Shown here piece by piece: positions 40,415-50,856 of a stretch of 64,000 bases of DNA. Positions within the stretch are counted from its first letter, which is position 1; every line of letters starts with the position of its first letter. The notes under the pieces were generated by a model. The model ran no database searches, had not been told where the DNA came from, and worked only from the letters and a program-made list of their open reading frames with translations. Source of the DNA: Roseateles subflavus (GTDB taxonomy: Bacteria > Pseudomonadota > Gammaproteobacteria > Burkholderiales > Burkholderiaceae_C); NCBI RefSeq assembly GCF_030285365.1, contig NZ_JASVDS010000002.1, positions 868,001-932,000 on the forward strand. Reading direction: 5' to 3'. The translations under genes were made by a program, and so were the position numbers.

Positions 40415-42450
40415 ATGCCCATGACACCGATCCGGCCGCCGACGGCGCGGGCGCAATGAACCCCGAAGCCGAAGCGCCCAAGCCGCGCGCGCCGCGCAAG
40501 ACCGCGGCCAAGAAGGCGGCCGAGGCTGCCGCTCCGGCGGCGGCAGAGGCCAGCGCCGAGGCGCCGGCGCCCAAGCCCCGCGCACCGCGCAAGACGGCGG
40601 CCAAGAAGACCGCCGAGGCGGCACCCGTGGGGGATGCCGACGCTGCGCCGGCTGGCGTGCCGGAGGCTGCGGCCGACGACGCCAAGCCCGCCAAGGCGCG
40701 CGCCCCGCGCAAGACCGTCAAGGCCAAGGCCGAGGCAGGGGATGCGGTGGCGGACGCGGTGGTGGCAGTCGCCACGCCCGCTCCCGCCGCGGCGCCCGAG
40801 GTGACCGAGTCCGCCGCCGAGACCTCTCCCCAGCAAGCGGCCGATGCGCCGGTCGCTGGTGGCGAGGAGGGGGGCGAGGACGGCCGGGGTCGTCGCAACC
40901 GCCGCCGGGGTCGTCGCGATCGCGATGGCGAGCGTGGCGAGCGTGGGGAACGCGGTGGTGAGCGTGGTGGTGAGCGTGGTGGTGAGCGTGGCGGCGAACG
41001 TCAGGCCCGTCCCGAGGCCGTGTTCACGCTGGCTCCCGAAGGCGAAGCCGCGGGAGGCGACGACGCGCCCGAAGCCTTGCTGGCTCAGGCCGGTGAGCGC
41101 TTTGCCGAGTTGCTGTCCGGCGCCTATGACGGCGAGGAGGGCGAGGAAGCCGCCGTGGCCGAGGAGGCCGCCGTCGAGGACACCAAGCGCGTGCTCGCGC
41201 CCGAACTGGACGCGCCCAAGCTGCAGAAGGTGCTGGCCCAGGCCGGCATCGGCTCGCGCCGTGACATCGAGGACATGATCGCCGAGGGCAAGATCTCGGT
41301 GAACGGCGAGGTGGCCCACATCGGCCAGCGCATCTCCTTCGGGGATCGCGTGGCCGTGAACGGCAAGCCGATCAAGGTGCGCATCCAGCCGCCGGCGCCG
41401 CGCATCATTGCCTATCACAAGCCCGCGGGCGAGGTGGTCACCCACAACGACCCGGAAGGCCGTCCGACGGTCTTCCGCCGCCTGCCCAAGCTGCACCAGG
41501 GCAAGTGGCAGTCGGTGGGGCGCCTGGACCTGAACACCGAAGGCCTGCTGCTGTTCACCAACTCCGGCGAACTGGCCAACCAGCTCATGCACCCGCGCTT
41601 CGGCGTGGAGCGCGAGTACGCCGTGCGCGTGCTGGGCACGCTCAACGAGGAGCAGCGCGCCAAGCTGCTGTCGGGCGTCGAGATCGAGGGCCAGTCGGCC
41701 AGCTTCAAGAGCATCGAGGACGGCGGCGGTGAGGGCGTGAACCACTGGTACCGCGTCATCATCACCGAAGGCCGCAACCGCGAAGTGCGCAAGCTCTTCG
41801 ACGCCGTGGGCCTGACCGTCAGCCGCCTGATCCGCATCCGCTACGGCACCGTCGTGCTGCCGCGCGGCCTCAAGCGCGGCGTGTGGGTCGAGCTGGAAGA
41901 CGGCGACGTGCGCGTCATCCGCCGTCTGGCGGGTGGCCCGCGCGAGGAGCGTGCCGAGCGCGGTGGCGATCGCAATGCGCAGCAACCGCAGCAGCGCGAC
42001 CGCAAGAGCGGCAAGCGCCGTGGCGACCGTGCGCAAGGCACGGGTCCGCGCCCGAGCCGCCCGCAGGAGTCGCAGCAGCCGCGTCCGGAGCGCAAGGAGC
42101 GCTTCGTCGAGCCGCGCGCCCAGGACCGGGGCCGCGACCGCGATGACGACGAGGAAGACGACTTCATCCCGCGCAACATCAACCCGCTGGAGCAGACCTT
42201 CGACCGCCGCTTCGCGAGCGGCAAGTCGCGTGGCATCCCGCAGGGCTTCGGCCGCGGCGGCAGTGCGCCGGACCCGGTGGATCCCGGTCCGCGCGGCGGC
42301 AAGAAGGGCGGCGGCGGCCCCCGCGAGCCGGATCCGATGCAGACGTCGGTCGGCTACATCGGCGCTGACGCCTTCCATCGCCGCAGCGGTGGCGGCGGCC
42401 GGGGTGGTCGTGGCGGCGGCGGTGGTGGTGGTGGCCGAGGCCGCCGCTGA
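40411..42450 (+). CDS. rluB: pseudouridine synthase (RluB type) with long basic tails
   Basis: The catalytic core (about residues 268-510) has an S4 domain ([20 protein letters not shown]) and the RsuA/RluB motif [13 protein letters not shown] (catalytic Asp). It modifies 23S rRNA near position 2605 in E. coli. The 679-residue protein is more than twice the family's usual length. The N-terminal about 260 residues hold three PRAPRKT repeats of histone H1-like character and a tandem [13 protein letters not shown] run, and the C-terminal about 150 residues are Arg/Asp-rich and end in a poly-Gly/Arg tail. The first ATG overlaps scpB; a second is at 40456. Confidence 0.9.
   Translation: MNAHDTDPAADGAGAMNPEAEAPKPRAPRKTAAKKAAEAAAPAAAEASAEAPAPKPRAPRKTAAKKTAEAAPVGDADAAPAGVPEAAADDAKPAKARAPRKTVKAKAEAGDAVADAVVAVATPAPAAAPEVTESAAETSPQQAADAPVAGGEEGGEDGRGRRNRRRGRRDRDGERGERGERGGERGGERGGERGGERQARPEAVFTLAPEGEAAGGDDAPEALLAQAGERFAELLSGAYDGEEGEEAAVAEEAAVEDTKRVLAPELDAPKLQKVLAQAGIGSRRDIEDMIAEGKISVNGEVAHIGQRISFGDRVAVNGKPIKVRIQPPAPRIIAYHKPAGEVVTHNDPEGRPTVFRRLPKLHQGKWQSVGRLDLNTEGLLLFTNSGELANQLMHPRFGVEREYAVRVLGTLNEEQRAKLLSGVEIEGQSASFKSIEDGGGEGVNHWYRVIITEGRNREVRKLFDAVGLTVSRLIRIRYGTVVLPRGLKRGVWVELEDGDVRVIRRLAGGPREERAERGGDRNAQQPQQRDRKSGKRRGDRAQGTGPRPSRPQESQQPRPERKERFVEPRAQDRGRDRDDDEEDDFIPRNINPLEQTFDRRFASGKSRGIPQGFGRGGSAPDPVDPGPRGGKKGGGGPREPDPMQTSVGYIGADAFHRRSGGGGRGGRGGGGGGGGRGRR
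40930..41001 (+). repeat. in-frame 12-bp tandem repeat in rluB
   Basis: Near-perfect repeats of the unit GAGCGTGGTGGT, about six units, encoding GERG/GERGG. It is coding DNA prone to copy-number change. Confidence 0.75.
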
Positions 42451-42487
42451 GCCTGCCGCTGACGGCGCAATCTCTCACAAGTCAATC

Positions 42488-42504
42488 GGGGCGGACACCG
42501 CCCC
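42488..42504 (+). terminator. short hairpin after rluB
   Basis: GGGGCGG/CCGCCCC with an ACA loop, no T-run; possible weak terminator before ndk. Confidence 0.35.
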
Positions 42505-42519
42505 TGCATGTTCCCGCAG

Positions 42520-42525
42520 TACAAT
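42520..42525 (+). promoter_or_regulatory. -10 box of ndk
   Basis: TACAAT 38 nt before the ndk ATG; no recognisable -35 at normal spacing. Confidence 0.4.
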
Positions 42526-42562
42526 CATCGGCTTTGCCAAGCCTCAGATTCCAGGAGAAAAA

Positions 42563-42988
42563 ATGGCCATCGAACGCACCCTTTCCATCATCAAGCCCGA
42601 TGCCGTGGCCAAGAACGTCATCGGTCAGATCTACTCGCGCTTTGAAGGCGCCGGCCTGAAGGTCATCGCTTCCAAGATGGCCCACCTGTCGCGCGGCGAA
42701 GCCGAGGCCTTCTACGCCGTCCACAAGGCTCGCCCGTTCTTCAACGACCTGGTGAACTTCATGATCTCCGGCCCCGTGATGATCCAGGTGCTGGAAGGCG
42801 AAGGCGCCATCCTGAAGAACCGCGACCTGATGGGCGCCACCGACCCGAAGAAGGCCGAGAAGGGCACCATCCGCGCCGACTTCGCCGACAGCATCGACGC
42901 CAACGCCGTGCACGGCTCTGACGCTCCCGAAACCGCCGCAGTGGAAATCGCTTTCTTCTTCGCCGGCATGAACGTCTACAGCCGCTAA
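42563..42988 (+). CDS. ndk: nucleoside diphosphate kinase
   Basis: It exchanges the gamma-phosphate between nucleoside tri- and diphosphates through a phosphohistidine. The 141 residues carry IIKPDAV (9-15) and the active-site His117 in [12 protein letters not shown] lies 5 nt before the ATG, one of the best ribosome binding sites in the window. The same frame is open far upstream through rluB, which is a high-GC artefact. Confidence 0.97.
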   Translation: MAIERTLSIIKPDAVAKNVIGQIYSRFEGAGLKVIASKMAHLSRGEAEAFYAVHKARPFFNDLVNFMISGPVMIQVLEGEGAILKNRDLMGATDPKKAEKGTIRADFADSIDANAVHGSDAPETAAVEIAFFFAGMNVYSR

Positions 42989-43195
42989 AACGCGCCAACG
43001 CCTCTTGCAGCGAGCCTCAAGGGGCGAGTCGCAACAAAGCCGCCTCAGGAGGCCGTCATCGCGGCCGTGCTGCCTTGTGCAGTGCCTGGGGCGGTCGGCA
43101 TTTGAAGAATGAAGAGCGCCGGGCTGCCGCTGCCTGCCCGTCCCGCGCGGCGGGACATCCGCAGTGGCCCTGGCGTTTCCTTGAGAGGCAAGACC

Positions 43196-44374
43196 ATGAA
43201 CGACGCGGTCACCCCATCCGGACTCACGAACCTGCTCGGGTTCGATCTCGAAGGCCTGGCCGCGTACTGCGAGCAGCTGGGGGAGAAGCGTTTTCGCGCG
43301 ACTCAGCTCTTCCGCTGGATCCATCAGAAAGGGGCGTCTGACTTCGCGCAGATGTCCGACCTGGCCAAGTCCCTGCGGGACAAGCTGGCCACCCGCGCCT
43401 ACATCCAGGCCCTGCCGGTGATCTCCGAGCAGGCCTCCGCCGACGGCACGATCAAGTGGCTGTTCGACGTGGGGCAGGGCAATGCCGTCGAGGCGGTGTT
43501 CATTCCCGAGGACGATCGCGGCACGCTGTGTGTCTCCAGCCAGGCCGGCTGTGCCGTGGGCTGCCGTTTCTGCTCCACCGGCCACCAGGGCTTCAGCCGC
43601 AACCTCGAGACCTGGGAGATCCTGGCCCAGCTGTGGTTTGCCGAGCACCACCTGCGCGTGCGCCTGAACACGCCCGACCGCGTCATCAGCAACGTCGTGA
43701 TGATGGGCATGGGCGAGCCGCTGCAGAACTACGCGGCCCTGGTGCCCGCGCTCAAGGTCATGCTGGACGACCACGGCTACGGCCTCTCGCGCCGCCGCGT
43801 GACGGTGTCCACCTCCGGCGTCGTGCCCATGATGGACCGCCTGCGCGAGGACTGCCCCGTCGCGATGGCGGTGTCGCTGCACGCGCCCAGCGATCCGCTG
43901 CGCGACCAGCTCGTGCCGCTGAACAAGAAGTACCCCATCGCCGAGCTGCTGGCGGCCTGCAATCGCTACCTCGACGCCGCGCCGCGCGACTTCATCACCT
44001 TCGAGTACTGCATGCTCGATCAGGTGAACGACACCCCCGAGCAGGCCGAGGAGCTGGTGCGCCTGCTCAAGGGCAAGGTGCCCTGCAAGCTCAACCTGAT
44101 CCCGTTCAATCCCTTCCCGGCCTCCGGCCTGAAGCGAAGCCCCCGGGAGCGCGTGCAGGCTTTCGCCGAGGTCCTGATCCGTGCCGGCATCGTCACCACG
44201 GTGCGCAAGACGCGCGGTGACGACATCGACGCAGCCTGCGGGCAGCTCGCCGGAGAGGTGCAAGATCGCACCCGCGCGCATCTACGCATGGTGCGGCCGG
44301 TGGTTGTAGTGAAGAATGCGGCCGACCGTTCTGCCGAGGGTGCGGACTCCGTGCCCGGGCAGCCCACTACTTGA
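43196..44374 (+). CDS. rlmN: dual-specificity 23S rRNA/tRNA C2-adenosine methyltransferase
   Basis: A radical SAM enzyme that methylates C2 of A2503 in 23S rRNA and A37 in tRNAs. The 392 residues have the CxxxCxxC cluster motif at Cys119, Cys123 and Cys126 (CAVGCRFC), [10 protein letters not shown], and the C-terminal conserved cysteine in [10 protein letters not shown] chose ATG 43196, with GAGAGG 7 nt upstream; the open frame reaches 43109. It begins the long housekeeping series to hisZ. The 207-bp gap before it contains a GTCCCGC/GCGGGAC hairpin. Confidence 0.96.
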   Translation: MNDAVTPSGLTNLLGFDLEGLAAYCEQLGEKRFRATQLFRWIHQKGASDFAQMSDLAKSLRDKLATRAYIQALPVISEQASADGTIKWLFDVGQGNAVEAVFIPEDDRGTLCVSSQAGCAVGCRFCSTGHQGFSRNLETWEILAQLWFAEHHLRVRLNTPDRVISNVVMMGMGEPLQNYAALVPALKVMLDDHGYGLSRRRVTVSTSGVVPMMDRLREDCPVAMAVSLHAPSDPLRDQLVPLNKKYPIAELLAACNRYLDAAPRDFITFEYCMLDQVNDTPEQAEELVRLLKGKVPCKLNLIPFNPFPASGLKRSPRERVQAFAEVLIRAGIVTTVRKTRGDDIDAACGQLAGEVQDRTRAHLRMVRPVVVVKNAADRSAEGADSVPGQPTT

Positions 44375-44393
44375 TCTCGAGTCACGCCCCTCC

Positions 44394-45248
44394 ATGATGA
44401 CGTCAGCGATCGTGTTCCCGAATTCCCGCCCCGGCCGCCCCTCGGGCCGCCGTGTGCGTTCCCTGCTGCAGCAGGGCCTCCTGGCGATCTCGGCGGCGCT
44501 GCTGCTGCCCGGCTGCGCGAGCACGGGCGCCGGCAGCTCCACCGAGCCGAAGACGGACAGCGATCGCACGGATGCCGACCGCCGCTCCTCGGTCCGCATC
44601 GAGCTGGCCACCGGCTACTTCACCCGCGGCCAGTACGAGACGGCGCTGGACGAGATCAAGCAGGCCCTGGCCCTGAAGCCGGACCTGCGCGAGGCCATCA
44701 ACCTGCGCAACCTCGTCTATGCCGCGATGGGCGAGACCGCCATGGCGGAGGAGGGCTTCAAGCGCGCGCTGAACTCGGCGCCGGCAGATGGTGACGCCAT
44801 GCACAACTACGCCTGGTTCCTGTGCCAGCAGGGGCGTTGGACGCCGTCGCGCGCCCTGTTCGAACAGGCCCTGGCCCTGCCCAACTACCGCGGCATGGCC
44901 CGCACGCTGCTGGCCCGAGGTGTCTGCGAGGCCCGCAACGGCGAGTGGCCCGCCGCCGAGCGCAGCCTGTCCAAGGCCTTCGAGCTCGAGCCCGGCAACC
45001 CCGCCGTGGCCCTGAACCTGGCCGAGGTGCTCTACCGCCAGCAGCAGTATGAGCGCGCCCGCTTCTATGTGCGTCGCATCAACACGCAGGCTGACTTCGT
45101 GAACGCGCAGAGCCTGTGGCTGGAGCTGCGCATCGAACGCCGCCTGAACAACGGCGTGGCCGTCGATGACCTGAGCCAGCAGCTGCGCCGTCGCTTCAGC
45201 GACGCCGCGGAGACCCAGCGCTTGAGGGATGGGCGATTCGATGACTGA
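44394..45248 (+). CDS. pilW: type IV pilus biogenesis/stability lipoprotein PilW
   Basis: An outer-membrane-associated TPR lipoprotein (PilF/PilW family) that stabilises the secretin in type IV pili. The 284 residues contain a signal peptide ending in the lipobox LLPGC (about 35-40), then TPR repeats (IELATGYFTRGQYETALDEI is the first). Two ATGs are adjacent (44394, 44397). It lies 19 nt after rlmN and overlaps rodZ by 8 nt. Confidence 0.9.
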   Translation: MMTSAIVFPNSRPGRPSGRRVRSLLQQGLLAISAALLLPGCASTGAGSSTEPKTDSDRTDADRRSSVRIELATGYFTRGQYETALDEIKQALALKPDLREAINLRNLVYAAMGETAMAEEGFKRALNSAPADGDAMHNYAWFLCQQGRWTPSRALFEQALALPNYRGMARTLLARGVCEARNGEWPAAERSLSKAFELEPGNPAVALNLAEVLYRQQQYERARFYVRRINTQADFVNAQSLWLELRIERRLNNGVAVDDLSQQLRRRFSDAAETQRLRDGRFDD

Positions 45249-46272
45249 TCGCGAGCTGTCCCCCGGGCACGAGGCGGCAGGCCTGGGCCTGCGCCGTGCC
45301 GAGCCCTCCACGGCTGGTGCGCGGCTGAAGGCGCTCCGCGAGGCGTCCGGCATGCACATCGGTGTTCTGTCGGCAACCCTGAAGGTGCCGCAGGCCCGGC
45401 TGGAAGCCCTGGAGGCGGACCGTCTGGGCGAGTTGCCCGATGCCACCTTCGCCCGGGCCCTGGCCAAGGCGGTCTGCCGCGTGCTGAAGGTGGACCCCTC
45501 GGAGGTGCTGGCCCTGCTGCCCGCCTCGACCGAACCAGGCCTGGAGCGGGTCAGCAAGGGCCTGAACCAGACGTTCAAGGCCCAGGCACTGGGCGGCGGC
45601 GGCGTCAGCCTTGCCGTGCTGCGCAAGCCTGTGGTGCTGGCGCCCGTCGGCGTGCTGCTGGCGGCAGCCGTCGTGTATTTCCTGCCTGCCGACTTCGCGG
45701 CCCGCTGGAAGGCCTCGGACGTCGGCACCGGTCCGGTGGCGGCCAGCGAGCCGGCCTTCGATCCCGCTGCCGATGCGCGCGTCGGCGCCGTCTCCACGAC
45801 GGCCCCGACGCCGCTGAGCACCACGGCCCCGGCACCGGCGGCGTCCGCCCCGGCGGAGGCGAGTGCCGGGCCCGCCGTCCTCGCGCCGGCCTCCACGCCG
45901 TCCGCCCCCTCGATGCCGGGTGCGTCGGTTGCCGCCTCGGCCGCGACCGTGCCTGCGCCGGCCGTGGCGTCTGCACCGGCGCCCGTCAGCCCCCCGGCTG
46001 CCGCCGCGACGCTCCCGTCGGGGGGCACCGCCGGCCTGGCGCCGCTGCGCCTGCGGGCCAGCGCCGACACCTGGGTCGAAGTGGCGGATGCCCGCGGCCA
46101 GGTCCAGTATTCCCGCCTGATGCGTGCCGGCGACGTGGCGGACCTGCAGGTGCAGACGCCGGTCAAGGTGCGTGTGGGCAATGTCTCGGGCACCAGCCTG
46201 AGCCTGCGCGGGGAGCCCGTGGACCTGCTCGCCCGCTCCCGCGACAACGTGGCCCGACTGGAACTGCCCTGA
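45241..46272 (+). CDS. rodZ: cell-shape protein RodZ (HTH plus DUF4115)
   Basis: RodZ links MreB to the membrane. The 343 residues comprise a Cro-type HTH (about 28-95; LKALREASGMHIGVLSATLK), a basic stretch, one membrane helix (VVLAPVGVLLAAAVVYF, about 128-146), a long Ala/Pro/Thr-rich periplasmic linker and a C-terminal DUF4115 beta domain (LRLRASADTWVEVADARGQ). ATG 45241 overlaps the pilW stop; ATG 45229 (four more residues) is also possible. Co-directional with pilW and ispG. Confidence 0.9.
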   Translation: MTDRELSPGHEAAGLGLRRAEPSTAGARLKALREASGMHIGVLSATLKVPQARLEALEADRLGELPDATFARALAKAVCRVLKVDPSEVLALLPASTEPGLERVSKGLNQTFKAQALGGGGVSLAVLRKPVVLAPVGVLLAAAVVYFLPADFAARWKASDVGTGPVAASEPAFDPAADARVGAVSTTAPTPLSTTAPAPAASAPAEASAGPAVLAPASTPSAPSMPGASVAASAATVPAPAVASAPAPVSPPAAAATLPSGGTAGLAPLRLRASADTWVEVADARGQVQYSRLMRAGDVADLQVQTPVKVRVGNVSGTSLSLRGEPVDLLARSRDNVARLELP

Positions 46273-46318
46273 GCTGCGCCGCCCGCGGACCGCAGCGCTG
46301 AACTAGCCGAAAGAAGTG

Positions 46319-47614
46319 ATGAGTGTGACCCCGACGACCCCGTCCGAAACGTCCGACCGCCTCGACGCCATCGCGGCGGCCCGGCCTGCGGCCCGCCGCA
46401 GTCGCCAGGCCCGCGTGCGCTGGGGCGACCGCATCGTGACCATCGGCGGCGATGCCCCGGTGCGCGTGCAGTCCATGACGAACACGGACACCGTGGACGT
46501 CATCGAGACTGCCATCCAGGTGAAGGAGCTGGCCATCGCCGGTTCGGAGCTGGTGCGCATCACGGTCAACACGCCGGAGGCCGCCGAGGCCGTGCCGCAC
46601 ATCCGCGATCAGCTCGACCGCATGGGCATCGACGTCCCGCTGGTCGGCGACTTCCACTACAACGGCCACCGCCTGCTGACCGAGCATCCCGCGATGGCCC
46701 AGGCGCTGTCCAAGTACCGCATCAACCCCGGCAACGTGGGCAAGGGCGACAAGAAGGACCGCCAGTTCGCCCAGATGATCGAGGCGGCGATGCAGTACGA
46801 CAAGGTCGTGCGGATCGGCGTCAACTGGGGCAGCCTGGACCAGGAACTGCTGGCCCAGATGATGGACGACAACGCCCGCCGCGCGCAGCCCTGGGATGGC
46901 CAGCAGGTCATGTACCAGGCGCTGATCCAGTCGGCCCTGAGCTCCGCCAGCTATGCCCGCGAGCTGGGCATGAACCCGGACAACATCATCATCAGCTGCA
47001 AGGTCAGCGGCGTGCAGGACCTGATCTCGGTCTACCGCGCACTGAGCCAGCGCTGCGACTACGCCCTGCACCTCGGCCTGACCGAGGCCGGCATGGGCAC
47101 CAAGGGCACGGTGGCGTCGGCCACGGCCCTGTCCATCCTGCTGCAGGAGGGCATTGGCGACACCATCCGTGTCTCGCTGACGCCCCAGCCCGGCGAGTCC
47201 CGCACCCAGGAGGTCGTGGTGGCGCTGGAGATCCTGCAGTCGCTCGGCCTGCGCGCCTTCAACCCGAGCGTCACGGCCTGCCCGGGCTGCGGCCGCACGA
47301 CCAGCACCACCTTCCAGGAGCTGGCCAAGCAGATCGACGACTATCTGCGCGCCCAGATGCCCATCTGGCGTGCCAAGTACCCCGGCGTGGAGAACATGAA
47401 GGTGGCCGTGATGGGCTGCATCGTCAACGGCCCTGGCGAGAGCAAGCATGCCGACATCGGCATCAGCCTGCCCGGCACCGGCGAGGCGCCCGCCGCCCCC
47501 GTGTTCATCGACGGCGAGAAGGCCCTGACCCTGCGCGGGGAGGGCATCGCGACCGACTTCCAGGCCCTGGTCGAGAACTACATCGAGAAACGTTTCGGCG
47601 CTCAGAACGCCTGA
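46319..47614 (+). CDS. ispG: 4-hydroxy-3-methylbut-2-enyl diphosphate synthase
   Basis: The iron-sulfur enzyme GcpE of the MEP isoprenoid pathway, which makes HMBPP. The 431-residue protein has the N-terminal TIM barrel ([11 protein letters not shown]) and the [4Fe-4S] cysteines in CPGCGRTTS and [12 protein letters not shown]. The start is not fixed: ATG 46319 is used, with GTG 46316 and GTG 46325 nearby. It is co-transcribed with hisS 18 nt downstream and supplies precursors also for the hpn squalene pathway. Confidence 0.95.
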   Translation: MSVTPTTPSETSDRLDAIAAARPAARRSRQARVRWGDRIVTIGGDAPVRVQSMTNTDTVDVIETAIQVKELAIAGSELVRITVNTPEAAEAVPHIRDQLDRMGIDVPLVGDFHYNGHRLLTEHPAMAQALSKYRINPGNVGKGDKKDRQFAQMIEAAMQYDKVVRIGVNWGSLDQELLAQMMDDNARRAQPWDGQQVMYQALIQSALSSASYARELGMNPDNIIISCKVSGVQDLISVYRALSQRCDYALHLGLTEAGMGTKGTVASATALSILLQEGIGDTIRVSLTPQPGESRTQEVVVALEILQSLGLRAFNPSVTACPGCGRTTSTTFQELAKQIDDYLRAQMPIWRAKYPGVENMKVAVMGCIVNGPGESKHADIGISLPGTGEAPAAPVFIDGEKALTLRGEGIATDFQALVENYIEKRFGAQNA

Positions 47615-47632
47615 GCCCCCGCGAAAGAGTCC

Positions 47633-48940
47633 ATGAGTGATCTGAAGAAGCAGCCGCTGCAGGCGGTGAAGGGCATGAACGACATCCTGCCGCCGGAATC
47701 GGCGCGCTGGGAGTGGCTGGAGGCCAAGATGCGCAGCGTGCTGCAGCGCTACGGCTACCAGAACGTGCGCACGCCCATCGTCGAGCCCACCGCGCTGTTC
47801 GTGCGCGGCATCGGCGAAGTGACGGACATCGTCGAGAAGGAGATGTACGCCTTCGAGGACCGCGCCGACAAGCACGGCCAGGCCGAGCATCTGGCCCTGC
47901 GGCCTGAGATGACGGCCGGCGTGGTGCGGGCCATGACCGAGCATTCCTTCCTGCGCGATTCGGGCCGCCGCCTCTATTACTTCGGCCCGATGTTCCGTCG
48001 CGAGAAGCCGCAGAAGGGGCGTTACCGGCAGTTCCACCAGATGGGCGTCGAGGCCCTGGGCTTCGCGGGGCCCGACGTGGACGCCGAGGTCATCCTGATG
48101 GGCAGCCGCCTGCTGCGGGAGCTCGGCTTGCTGGACGGTGAGCATTTCCGTCTCGAGCTCAACTGCCTGGGCGCCCCCGATGAGCGCCGCGCCCACCGCG
48201 AGGCCCTGGTGGCCTACCTCGAGCAGCACAAGGCCATGCTGGACGAGGACAGCCAGCGTCGCATGTACAGCAACCCGCTGCGCGTGCTCGACACCAAGAA
48301 TCCCGCCCTGCAGGACATGGCCAATGGGGCCCCCAAGCTGCTGGACTTCCTGGGCGAGGCCTCGCTGGCGCACTTCAACGGCGTGCGCGCCATCCTCGAT
48401 GCGGCGGGTGTGAAGTACACCATCAACCCGCGCCTCGTGCGGGGGCTGGACTACTACAACCTGACCGTCTTCGAGTGGATCACCGACAAGCTCGGGTCGC
48501 AGGGCACCGTCTGCGGGGGTGGCCGCTACGACGGCCTGATCGAGCAGCTGGGTGGCAAGCCGGCGCCCGCCGTGGGCTTCGGCATGGGCATCGAGCGCAT
48601 GCTGCTGCTGCTGGAGGAAGTGGGTGTCGCGCCGGATGCCCCGGTGCCGGATGCCTATGCCATCGTGCCTTCGGCCAGTGGCCTGCCGCAGGTGATGGTG
48701 GCCCTGGAGGGCCTGCGCGCCGAGGGCGTCACCGTGGTGATGCATCCGGGGCAGTCCAGCATGAAGTCTCAATTCAAGAAGGCCGATGCCAGCGGTGCAC
48801 GCGTGGCGCTGATCTTCGGCGATGACGAACTTGCCCGCGGCGAAGTGGGGCTCAAGCCCTTGCGCAACGAAGGCGAAGCCCAGTCCCTGCGCAAGCTGGC
48901 CGAGGTGGCTTCCTGGGCACACGAACTCCGCAACGCATAA
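47633..48940 (+). CDS. hisS: histidyl-tRNA synthetase
   Basis: A class IIa aminoacyl-tRNA synthetase of 435 residues. Motif 1 lies near [17 protein letters not shown], motif 2 around [19 protein letters not shown], motif 3 in GGRYDGLI...[12 protein letters not shown], and the histidine-specific motif is [13 protein letters not shown]. The C-terminal anticodon-binding domain runs from about 340. AAAGAG precedes the ATG. Note the paralogous catalytic fold in hisZ further downstream. Confidence 0.96.
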   Translation: MSDLKKQPLQAVKGMNDILPPESARWEWLEAKMRSVLQRYGYQNVRTPIVEPTALFVRGIGEVTDIVEKEMYAFEDRADKHGQAEHLALRPEMTAGVVRAMTEHSFLRDSGRRLYYFGPMFRREKPQKGRYRQFHQMGVEALGFAGPDVDAEVILMGSRLLRELGLLDGEHFRLELNCLGAPDERRAHREALVAYLEQHKAMLDEDSQRRMYSNPLRVLDTKNPALQDMANGAPKLLDFLGEASLAHFNGVRAILDAAGVKYTINPRLVRGLDYYNLTVFEWITDKLGSQGTVCGGGRYDGLIEQLGGKPAPAVGFGMGIERMLLLLEEVGVAPDAPVPDAYAIVPSASGLPQVMVALEGLRAEGVTVVMHPGQSSMKSQFKKADASGARVALIFGDDELARGEVGLKPLRNEGEAQSLRKLAEVASWAHELRNA

Positions 48941-48979
48941 TCGCGGCTCAATCACCCCATTCCCTACCGAACACAAGCA

Positions 48980-49669
48980 ATGGCGTCGCATCTCGATCTG
49001 GAAGAACAGGAACAACTGGAAGCGCTCAAGGCCTTCTGGAAGCAATGGGGCAATCTCATCAGCGGCGGCCTGACCGTCGTGCTGCTGGCCTATGCCGCCT
49101 GGATGGGCTGGAACTGGTGGCAGCGTGACCAGGGCGCCAAGGCCACGGCACTGTACGAGCAGCTGTCCAACCAGGTGGAAGCGGGCGATGTGGACAAGGC
49201 CAACGCGGCCTTCGCGATCCTGAAGGAGCGCTTCCCGTCCACCGTGGCCGCGGCCCAGGGCGCGCTGCTGCAGGCCCGCCTGCAGCATGACAAGCAGAAC
49301 GATGACGGCGCTCGCGCCACGCTGGCCTGGGCGGCTCAGAACGGCGCTGACGCCCTGTACCAGGACATCGCCCGCCTGCGTCTGGCCGCGCTGCAGATCG
49401 ACGCCAAGCAGCTCGACGAAGCCGGCAAGACCCTGGACGCCGTGAAGACGGCCGACTACGCCGCGCTCGTGGCGGACCGCCGCGGCGATCTGGCCGTGCT
49501 GCAGTCGAAGCCCGAGGTCGCCAAGGCCGAGTACCTGAAGGCCTACCAGGGCCTGGACAAGAACCTGGACTACCGCCGTCTGGTCGAGGCCAAGCTGGCC
49601 ACCCTCGGCGCGGCCGTCCCGGAAGATGCCAAGGACGCCAAGGACGCAGCCAAGGAGTCCGGCAAGTGA
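48980..49669 (+). CDS. yfgM: ancillary SecYEG translocon subunit (YfgM type)
   Basis: An inner-membrane protein with a periplasmic TPR domain (TPR_21), linked in E. coli to SecYEG and envelope chaperones. The 229 residues have a short cytoplasmic N-terminus, one membrane helix (LISGGLTVVLLAYAAWMGWNWW, about 26-47) and helical repeats, ending in an acidic/Lys tail. Its TGA overlaps the bamB GTG start as GTGA. Confidence 0.88.
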   Translation: MASHLDLEEQEQLEALKAFWKQWGNLISGGLTVVLLAYAAWMGWNWWQRDQGAKATALYEQLSNQVEAGDVDKANAAFAILKERFPSTVAAAQGALLQARLQHDKQNDDGARATLAWAAQNGADALYQDIARLRLAALQIDAKQLDEAGKTLDAVKTADYAALVADRRGDLAVLQSKPEVAKAEYLKAYQGLDKNLDYRRLVEAKLATLGAAVPEDAKDAKDAAKESGK

Positions 49670-50808
49670 GCACGACCTCCCTGAACCTGCTGCGTCGCGG
49701 GCTGCTGCTGGCCACCGTGCCGGCCCTGCTGTCGGCCTGCTCGCTGTTCTCCACCTCCAAGGAAGCCAGGCCCGCGGCGCTGGAGACCGTGACGCCGGCC
49801 ATCGCCGGCAAGGTCGTCTGGCAGCAGCGTCTGGACAGCATCCGTTTCCCGCTGAACACCGTGGCGCTGGCCGACAGCTTCGTCGTCGCGGACGGTGACG
49901 GCCGCATCGAACGCCTGAAGGCGGCCGACGGCACCGTGGTCTGGCGTGCCGACCTGAAGGAGCGGCTGGCAGCCGGCGTGGGCAGCGACGGCCGCTACGC
50001 CGCCGTGGTGACCCGCAACAATGAGCTGGTGTCCCTCGACGAGGGCAAGACCCTGTGGCGCAAGCCGCTGGCCGTGCCCATCCTGACCGCCCCCCTGGTG
50101 GCGGGCGAGCGCATCTTCGTGCTGACGGTCGACCGCGCCGTGCTGGCCTTCGATGCGATCGATGGCCGCAAGCTGTTCGAGGTGCGCCGCCCGGGTGATC
50201 CGCTGACGCTCCTGCAGCCCGGTGCCATCACCAGCTACAAGGACACCCTCGTCGTCGGCCAGGGCTCGCGTCTGGCGGGCGTCGATCCGCTGCGCGGCAC
50301 CATCCGCTGGGAAGCCAACGTCGCCAATCCCCGTGGGACCAACGAGGTGGAACGCCTGGCCGATGTGGTCGGCCCCCTGGTGCGCACCGGCGAGCTGCTG
50401 TGCGCCCGTGGCTTCCAGTCCGCGGTCAGCTGCATCAACGCCGAGCGTGGCTCGACCGTCTGGACCCGCAACGTGGGCGGCGCCATGGGGGTGGGCGGCG
50501 ACGCCCAGGCCATCGTGGCGGCGGATGCCTCCGATCGCCTGACGGCCTGGCGCACCAGCAATGGCGACGTGCTCTGGAATGCCGAGCAGTTCCTGAACCG
50601 CAAGCTCTCCGCACCGCTGCTGCTGGGCCAGAGCGTGGTCGTGGGGGACTTCGAAGGCCAGGTGCACTTCCTGAATCGCGACACCGGCAAGACGCAGCTG
50701 CGCCTGCCGACGGACGGCTCGGCGATTGCCGCGGCGCCGGTGGCCGCCGGCAACACCATCCTCGTCGTGACCCGCAATGGAGGCCTGTTCGCGCTGCGGC
50801 CCCAGTGA
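49666..50808 (+). CDS. bamB: outer membrane assembly lipoprotein BamB
   Basis: A beta-propeller lipoprotein of the Bam complex. The 380 residues start with a lipoprotein signal ending in the lipobox ALLSAC, followed by PQQ-like propeller blades (DGRIERLKAADGTVVWRADL and repeats of the GxxxW type). The GTG start overlaps the upstream stop, indicating coupled translation. A terminator-like hairpin follows immediately. Confidence 0.95.
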   Translation: MSTTSLNLLRRGLLLATVPALLSACSLFSTSKEARPAALETVTPAIAGKVVWQQRLDSIRFPLNTVALADSFVVADGDGRIERLKAADGTVVWRADLKERLAAGVGSDGRYAAVVTRNNELVSLDEGKTLWRKPLAVPILTAPLVAGERIFVLTVDRAVLAFDAIDGRKLFEVRRPGDPLTLLQPGAITSYKDTLVVGQGSRLAGVDPLRGTIRWEANVANPRGTNEVERLADVVGPLVRTGELLCARGFQSAVSCINAERGSTVWTRNVGGAMGVGGDAQAIVAADASDRLTAWRTSNGDVLWNAEQFLNRKLSAPLLLGQSVVVGDFEGQVHFLNRDTGKTQLRLPTDGSAIAAAPVAAGNTILVVTRNGGLFALRPQ

Positions 50809-50839
50809 GGCCGCGCGCCTGTGGCGCCTCCCGTTTTTT
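50807..50839 (+). terminator. terminator-like hairpin between bamB and der
   Basis: GAGGC and GCCTC flank GCGC/GCGC inner pairing, then CCG and TTTTTT (50834-50839). It starts on the bamB stop codon, and only 17 nt separate the T-run from the der ATG. Confidence 0.55.
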
Positions 50840-50856
50840 GAAAGAAGAACAAGAAC

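Noticed and set aside
40930-41001. Regular tandem repeats that might suggest a CRISPR or regulatory array.
   Set aside because: The unit is 12 bp, in frame, and encodes Gly-Glu-Arg repeats of RluB; there are no spacers.
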